A stretch of 10,038 bases of DNA from Baffinella frigidus (lineage: Eukaryota > Cryptophyceae > Cryptomonadales > Baffinellaceae), in contig MU646457.1 of the NCBI GenBank assembly GCA_026770585.1, positions 425,907 through 435,944 of the forward strand. The letters are read 5' to 3'. Under the pieces are notes generated by a model. It was given only the letters and a program-made list of their open reading frames with translations. It was not told the origin of the DNA and ran no database searches. A program made the translations under genes and the position numbers. Shown here piece after piece: positions 1 to 7,735 of the stretch (position 1 is its first letter; each line of letters opens with the position of its first letter).

Positions 1-66
1 GGGTTTGAAGTTTAGGGTTTAGGGTTTAGGGTTTAGCGCTTAGGGCTTCGGGTTGAGGGTTGAGCG
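1..66 (+). repeat. Degenerate TTTAGGG array
   Basis: Units such as gggttta repeat with variants (gggcttcgggttgag). The array lies beyond the proposed stop, so it is 3' flanking sequence or another intron. Confidence 0.85.
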
Positions 67-107
67 TTTACCAAGAGCGCCACAGTTTTCAGAAAGCTGT
101 CATTTTT

Positions 108-224
108 TCATCGCAACTTTATCAACTCGGTTGAAGGCGTTACCATGAGCGCCGCGCCGACGACAACGAGGGTCATAAGGCCGACGGCGAGCCCTGTGAC
201 CAGCAGATCCTCAGCCTGCCCCCC
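108..224 (-). CDS. Exon 15: transmembrane anchor and C-terminus
   Basis: Acceptor cctacaccag, then GGG GGG CAG GCT GAG GAT. The translation GGQAEDLL runs into a 22-residue hydrophobic stretch (VTGLAVGLMTLVVVGAALM), one transmembrane helix. If the exon reads on, it adds VTPSTELIKLR and stops at TGA (110-108). That short basic tail gives type-I topology with the redox domains lumenal. ATG|gtaacg at 144/143 could instead be a donor to a further exon outside the window. The telomere-like array at 1-66 would then be intron. Confidence 0.72.
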   Translation of the reverse strand, partial: GGQAEDLLVTGLAVGLMTLVVVGAALMVTPSTELIKLR

Positions 225-3200
225 CTGGTGTAGGGTTTGTGGTTCAGGGCTGAGGGTCCACTCAGAACACTACGGGGAACGTTCTCAAGTCAATTGTTGG
301 ATTGTTTCTCAGGAAAGGGCCTCGGCCTGCCCCACCCTGCGAGCACCGCGCGAGATTTTTTAGTGCCAACTCGGGGGGATTTAGTTAGTAGTGGTGTGAA
401 TGTGGAGTGAATTTGGTGCCATGGTCAAGCTATGTCTGTGACGAGCAGGTCCTCGGCATGCCCCCTCTGGTGAAGGGTTTAGGGTTTAGGGTTTATTTAG
501 GGTTTAGGGCTTGGGGTTCAGGGCTTGGGGTTTAGGGGGTCCAACAGATCTCTCTCAAGTCCTCGACTTGCCCCCCTTGCGAGCAGCGCGAGCGAGATTT
601 GTTAGGTCACGAGTTCCCCGTGAATGAGGGCACGCACCGCCCTCCGGTCCTACGGCAGGGCTGGTTCTAGGTGGTCCTAGGTAGGAGGTCCTAGGAGGTC
701 AGGAGGTCCTAGCTAGGAGGTCCTAGGAGGTCCTCGACACCCCCTGCGAGCAGCGCGAGAGATTTGTCAGGACCGACACGGCCGCCGGTCTCACTCACTC
801 ACTCACTCACTCACTCTCCCACTCTCTCACTCTCTCACTCGCCCCCGTTTTCTCTCTCTGGGGGGCTTTGGTGGAGGGTGGGGGGGAGAGCTTAGGGTTC
901 CGGTTTTCGGTTTTCGGGTTTCGGGTTTCGGGTTGCGGGTACAACCTGCGACAGCGAGCCCCACCCCGCCGAGCCGCTACCGCCAGACGAAGCAGACACT
1001 TCAGCGAGGGACGTGGAGGTGGAGGCGAGCTGCTGGCACACGATGTCCGTGAAGTTCTTCGGCAGCCCGAGCACCTGGCCACACGGGGGGGTTCGCAGGT
1101 CAGTCCATGTATTCTCGTGGTACTGATTAATAACTGTACAGTACAAAGACATGTTATTAACCGAAATTTCGAGAGGAATTTCGATGGAAATTTGGCAAGC
1201 TGCTGGCAAACGATGTCCGTGAAGTTTTTCGGGAGACCGAGCACCTGTTTTTATAAGGGATATAGGGGGTTAATCGAAATTACGGACACGCAATACCCCT
1301 ACGGTGGTCCTAGGACCCCTACTGCAGGACCCTACGGCCTATGATCCTAGGACTAGCCATACTGTAGGACCCTATCGTATGCTCCTAGGACTAGCCCTAC
1401 AGTAGGCCCCTACGGAGGGACGTGGACGTGGAGGCGAGCTGCTGGCACACGATGTCCGTGAAGTTCTTCGGCAGCCCGAGCACCTGGCCACACGGGGGGG
1501 TTCGCAGGTCAGTCCATGTATTCTCGTGGTACTGATTAATAACTGCACAGTACAAAGACATCTAATTCACCGACATTTCGACGGGGTTTTCTCGAGGGGA
1601 GAAATCCCGTTTCGAAGCTAACTGTGCGGGGGGGGGTTGGTGGCGATGTCCGTGAAGTTCTTTGGGAGCCCGAGCACCTGTTATCCCTTAAGTGGCCAGG
1701 TGGTCAAATTTGACCACCAAGAGGCCCTTAGGCAGGTCCTAGGACCCTACGGTAGGGCGTATGAGCCTACTGGTCACTTGAGGGATACGGGATACAGAGG
1801 TTACTCGAAATGATGGACACCGCCCTTAGGGGGGTCCTTTGATCCTATCTGGCCAAGTCTGCAGTGGTAGAAATAATGTCCCACGGGGGGAGGAGGGAGG
1901 AGGGAGGAGGAAGGAGAGAGGAGGGAGGAGGGAGGAGGGAGGAGGCAGGGTGGGGGGGAGGGTTGGGGAGGGTGGGGGAAGGTGGAGGTGAGGGTGTGGC
2001 CGCACCCTCACAACATTCCACTCCACTCCTAGCACACGCAATCTGATTATTTTTGTTAGAAACAATCTGATCATTTGTATAGTAGAAATAATCACCAGGT
2101 TCCAGTCACGGGCCGGGTGGGGTCTCGGACCTTGTTCTTGTGGTTGAGGACGAAGGTGGGGGTGATGTCGATGCCCATCCAGGACGCGTCTGGATAGGAT
2201 ATCCGTAGGAGCAACCCTATCTCCCTACCGATTGCCTACCGTAGCGTCCTAACAATTATCCACGTAAGGGCTATTCACGAAATCCCTTTGTAGTCCGCTG
2301 TGAGGGGAGAGACCTTGTTCTTGTGGTTGAGGACGAACGTGGGGGTGGTGTCGATGCCCATCCAGGACGTGAACCCGTACGACCCCGCCACAAGCCTCTC
2401 TCTCTCTCTTCTACAGGAGAGAGAGAGAGACCGACAGGTCTTGAGAGAGAGAGAGAGAGAGAGAGCAAGAGAGAGAGAGCGAGCGGGAGATAGAGAGAGG
2501 GAGGGAGAGAGAGACAGAGAGAGGGAGAGGAGGACCTTCTTCTTGTGGTTGAGGACGAAAGTGGGCGTGATGTCGATGCCCATCCACGAGGCGAACCCGT
2601 ACGAACCCGCCACGAGCTGCTCGCCCTGCAGGAAAGAGAGTTTGTTAATAAATCGCTAGCGGGAAGATTTTGCTCAAGCCAATCCGATTGTGCTCAATGC
2701 CAACACGGAAGTCATGTCTGTTTACACCAGACGGCTAACACGGAGGCAACAACAGACGGCTAACACGGAGAACAACAGACTTTATCTCAGAAAACGAGTT
2801 CTAAAACTCGTTTTCTGAGATAAGACTGCTAACACGGAGGCCACGATACCAACGCGGAGGCTACCCACACGAGGCTATGCATGCGAACATAATAAAAGGG
2901 CGTTTTAAGAATTTGTGGGGAAATGATCACGTTTCCCCCGGAAAAACCGGGAGGAAACGTGATCTTTTGCTGACTTTTGGCGTGTTTCCTGGGCAATAAT
3001 CCAATAATTGACTTATGAATCTGTTCGCATGGATAGCCTCGTGTGGACGTCTGTCAATACCAACACGGAGGCTATGCCACCCCTTAGGGTTTTAATAGGG
3101 CGACGGCCTGAAAATGGGGTAGTTAGGCCTACGGCATTGCCTAGGACCTCCTACCGTAGGCCGAGACTGTTTGGTCCTAGGATCCCTCGGCCTACGGTAG

Positions 3201-4622
3201 GAGGTCCTAGGCAATGCCGTAGGCCTAACTACCCCATTTTCAGGACGTTAGCCTATGAATGTTGGCGCAGGCGACGTGCAAATCGAGGTCCATCTCATGC
3301 TTCTTGCCCCTGAAACCCTAGCTCTGCCTCAGTCTATTTGGGCTCACCAACCCGGTGAGCCCGGACTCTTTCCCACCCCAAAGTTGACGGATTTGCACCG
3401 CACACCAACCATGTCGACTTAAGAATAGTCGGCGAACCTGCATGTTGGCGCATGCGACGAGGAGGTCGAGGTCCATCTCGTGCTTTTTCGCGCACTCCGG
3501 CGCGCGGATCGGGATCGTCGAGACGTTCTCGTCCATGCAGTGCATGAATCTGCGCACAAGCACGAGGAGCACTGCGATCAGTCAACCGCGGCCAGCCGCG
3601 GTGATCAGTCAACCGCTGTGATCAGTCAACCCCTGAGATCACTCAACCGGCTGCGAACGAGGCGCGCTGTGATCAGTCAACTACTGCGGATCGGGATTGA
3701 GGAGACGTTCTCGTCCATGCAGTGCATGAACCTGCGAACGAGGATATGATTAGTCAACCGCGTTATGGGATCAGTCAACCGCTGGGATCAGTCAACCGCC
3801 TACGAACGAGGATGTGATCAGTCAACCGCGTCACATGAAAGTTGACGACGCTAAGTTGACAACGCTGGGACTGTAAGTGCATCGGAGGGCGGGACAGCTC
3901 ACTTGACGTACTGGTAGTCCTTGGCATAGTGCTGCCGCGCGCAGAGCTCCAGCCGCTCCCCCACAAGCTCCGACGGGCCTGCAAAAGCCGGGTTCGGGTT
4001 TATGGTTTAGGGTTTAGGGTCTAGTTTTTAGTTTTTAGGGTTCAGGGTAAGGGTTCAGGGTCTAGGGTTTGAGGTTTAGGGTTTAGGGTTCAGGGTTTAG
4101 GGTTCAGGGTTTAGGGTAAAGGGTTCAGGGTTCAGGGTTTAGGGGTTGGGTTTAGGGTTCAGGGTTCAGAGTTCAGGGTTCAGGGTGTAGGGTTCAGGGT
4201 TCAGGGTTCAGGGTTTAGGGTTCAGGGTTTAGGGTTTAGGGTCGAAGATTAAGGGTGGGGGGCGCACCGTGGATAGCGCGGAGCCAGGGGTCCTCGTAGG
4301 TCCCGTTGTTGAGGCCAACCTAGATGAGGGTTTAGGATTTAGGGTTTAGGGTTTAGGGTTTGGGGTTCAGGGTTTAGGGTTTAGGGTTTATGGTTTGTGG
4401 TTTGTGGTTTATGGTTTATGGTTTATGGTTTATGGTTTATGGTACATGGTTTTACGGCTTATGGTTTGTGGTTTGTGGTTTGTGGTTTGTGGTTTGTGGG
4501 TTATGGGTTATGGTTGAGGGAGGTTCACCATGTGCATGTTGAAGTCAAGACGGCCAGTGTGAGTCTTGCCCTCCAGCTCACACGTTTATGCATATGTATA
4601 TGCATATGCATATGTGTATGTG

Positions 4623-4662
<40 letters not shown>

Positions 4663-4663
4663 C

Positions 4664-4704
<41 letters not shown>

Positions 4705-7692
4705 CATTAGCCTGGGTTAGGGTTGAGGGAGGGTCACCATGTGCATGTTAAAGTCGAGGCAGCCAGTGTGAGTCTTGCCCTCGCCCTATCCTGCCAACAG
4801 ACGCCCTATCCTGCCGACTTCCGACCGGTCGAGGGAGGGTCACCATGTGCATGTTGAAGTCCAGGCGGCCCGTGTGAGTCTTGCCCTCGAGCTCGCATGT
4901 GTATTCGCACCTGTGAAGGGGTTGGTTCAGGGTTTAGGGTTTGGGGTAGGGTGGGGTAGGGTGGGGTAGGGTAGGGTAGGGTAGGGTAGGGTAGGGTAGG
5001 GTAGGGTAGGGTAGGGTAGGGTAGGGTAGAGTAGAGTAGAGTAGAGTAGGGTAGGGTAGGGCAGGGTAGGGCAGGGTAGGGTTCGTAGGGGTTGGAGGAG
5101 TTACTTGATCAAGTCGGCGATGGCCTCCATGGCCTTGGCGCACCACGGGCACTTGCCCATCACATACATGTCCATGTGCAGCACCTTCTCCCCCTGGTTC
5201 CGGAAGAGAATGGTTCAGGAGAAGCGAGAAAAGGGGAGAGAAGGGGCAACTTAACACGATTGGGCAACTTACACACTGGTGCATAGGGGGCAACTTGAAC
5301 ACTCAAACACTTAACACTACCCCATCACATACATGTCCATGTGCAGCACCTTCTGACCCTGGTTCCGGGAGTTGGGATTTAGGGTTTAGGGTGCAGGGTT
5401 CTTCCCCTAGTTCCGAAAGAGAATAGTTCAGGAGAAGCGAGAAAAGGGGAGGAGGAGGGCAACTTAACACGATTGGGCAACTTACACACTGGTGCATAGG
5501 GGTCAACTTAAACACTGAACAATTAATACTTAACACTTAACACTGCCCAAGACGTACATGTCCATGTGCACCCCCCCCTTCCCCTTGGGTTTAGGTTTGG
5601 GGTTTAGGTTTTCGCTCCGGCCAGCAGTCCAGTTTGTGAGTCAGGGTTTAGGGTTTGGGGTTTGGGGTTTGGGGTTTGGGGTTTAGGGTTTAGGGTTTAG
5701 GGGTCGGGGTGCAGGGTTTCAGGGTTTAGGGTTTGGGGTTCAGGTTGCAGGGTGTAGGGTTTCAGGGTCCAGGGTTCATCGTCTGGGCCACGGTCTATCC
5801 CGCCCACACGATTCACGTTTGATCAAACCCAAACCATAACGATCAAAGTTCGATCACGCTCAAATAACACACAAATCTGATCAAATTCAAACTCAAGTTT
5901 GATCAAATTCACACACAGGTTTGATCAAATTCAAACCTCCTTGGGCGGGTCGCACGCGTCCGGGCCCTTGTCGATCAGCGGCTGGTCAATCCCCCCCTCG
6001 ATTTGCCACCGCGCCTGGTTTGGGGTGTGGGGTTTGGGGTTTGGGGTTTAGGGGTATAGGGCACATAGGGTTTATAGGGCATATATGGTTTATAGGGTAT
6101 ATAGGGTATATAGGGTTTAGGGTTCAGGATTTTGGGTTTTGGGTTTTGGGTTTGGGGTATAGGGTTTAGGGTTTGGTGTTTAGGGTTTAGGGTTTAGGGT
6201 TTAGGGTTTAGGGTTTAGGGTTTAGAGTTTAGGGTTTAGGGTTTAGGGTTTAGGGTTTGGGGTTTGAGGTTTAGGGTTTAGGGTTTCGGGTTTAGGGTTT
6301 AAGTTGAGGGTTCAGGGATTACCTCCACGTCAGCGACAATCTCGTAGTGATCGTCTTTGCCTCTGCAAAAAGGGGGTAGTCAGCGTGTTTGCCCGAGCGA
6401 AAGGGGGGTAGACAGCGTCTTTGCCCGTGCGAAAGGGGGGTGGGAAGCATGCGGGGTTCTTCGACGGTAGACCCCATGGTAATCCCTTAAGTGGCCAGGC
6501 CTTCAAATTTGACGGCCAAGAGGTCCTAGGCAGGTCCTAGGGCCCTACGGTAGGGCGTATGAGCCTACTGGCCACTCAAGGGATAGGCAGGTCCTCGAAT
6601 AGTCAACAATGGCAAATCCCCAAACCAGTCAATTGTCGTACAGGGGCTGCTCCGTTCGTTCGTAGATGTGTTCTGGCTCTGTCTCAGACTATTTGGTCTC
6701 ACCAATTTGATGCGGCCAGGCGCTTTCCGCGCCAACGTTGACGAATTCGTACCGCAAACCCAGCATGTCAACTTAAGAATAGTCGGTCAACCCGACTGAG
6801 GCAGAGCTAGGTGTTTAGGGTTTAGAGTTTAGGTCGTACAGGCAAGTGCTGGACGGCGTGAGCACGGCGGAGGTGTTGGCGCAGCCCCGCATGCGCATCT
6901 GGTCCTTGTCCGCCGTCGGCGACGTCATCAGGAACCTGGTGTTGGGCGTTAGGGTTTATTATTTATTATTTATCATTTATCAGTATTTATCATTTATTAT
7001 CAATTATCTGTTTATTGTTTATTATCTATTATTGATCTATTTTTATCTATTGTTTATTATTTGGAGTTTATGGTCTAAGGGTTCGGGTTTCGGGCGTCAG
7101 GTTTGGGGTTTAGAGTTTAGGGTTTAGGGTTTTGTCCACCGTGGGGGAGGTCATTAGGAAAAATAGTGGAGGGGTTGGGGTGTAAGGTTCCGTACGGCTT
7201 CGTGACAACTCCCGTACACATGCTCTAAACGAGATTTTACACACCCACTTGTAGATTGCAAACAAAGGCCACGGTCGGCCTGGAGTGGATGGGGGCGCAT
7301 CTGCTGTGTGGGGCAAAGAAGAAGAAGAGAACACGGACACGGTGGGAGGGTAGGGGCTCGGTGCATGCTTGCGAGTACTCATAAAGAAGCAGAAGACAAA
7401 GAAGACAAAGAAGACAAAGAAGAAGAAGAAGAAGAAGAGGAAGAAGGTTGACTGAAGCGGTTGGGGTTGTGCGTGCACGATGACTACAACGTTTTGCTAA
7501 AACGATGCGTTTTTAAAAACGCATGGCGGGGGCGGGGGCCATACTGGGACTCGTTGAAGGTCTTGTCGGTCGGGAACATCGCCCGCTCCTTCCAATCACC
7601 TGCCACCCACCGCACCCCGGAAACTCCTCAGCAAACAATACCCCCGAAACAACCCAGCAATTCTAAAGGTTGACAGCGGTGGTACACGCATT

Positions 7693-7735
<43 letters not shown>

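Larger units (their letters stand above)
5196..5570 (+). repeat. Tandem duplication in the exon 7/8 intron
   Basis: 5196-5353 and 5402-5570 share gagaatggttcaggagaagc, cacgattgggcaacttacac and the acatgtccatgtgca end of exon 8. A short telomere-like insert separates them. Confidence 0.82.

Noticed and set aside
1-66. True chromosome end (telomere)
   Set aside because: The repeats are degenerate and similar arrays lie throughout the introns, so this is interstitial repeat.
145-363. Plus-strand 72-codon open frame
   Set aside because: It is antisense to the transmembrane exon and has no family resemblance.
807-1344. Open frames of about 145 and 158 codons
   Set aside because: They run through introns and repeats. 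The only coding-like parts are exon 14 and one copy of it, in a different spliced context.
2275-2659. Long Ser/Leu- or Arg/Glu-rich open frames on both strands
   Set aside because: They are translations of the GA microsatellite plus flanking exon 13 copies. Only the exon-sized blocks with splice sites make sense.
3574-3830. CRISPR-like array of gatcagtcaac repeats
   Set aside because: Units are irregular in length and spacing, spacers are not unique and the context is a eukaryotic intron.
4397-4751. Open frames of alternating Cys/Ile, His/Ile or Tyr/Val
   Set aside because: They come from the TATATG repeat and have no protein character.
5105-5193. CPWC read as a glutaredoxin or stand-alone thioredoxin
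   Set aside because: The following exons carry GILT-type cysteine spacing and the phases join, so a GILT-like domain explains more.
6632-6650. Possible donor-side copy of exon 5 (cct|gtacgac)
   Set aside because: Only about 15 bases match, too little to separate from chance, although the position obeys the polarity rule.
7160-7380. Possible additional exon between exons 4 and 5
   Set aside because: No AG|open block|GT with protein character was found, and exon 4 already joins exon 5 in phase.
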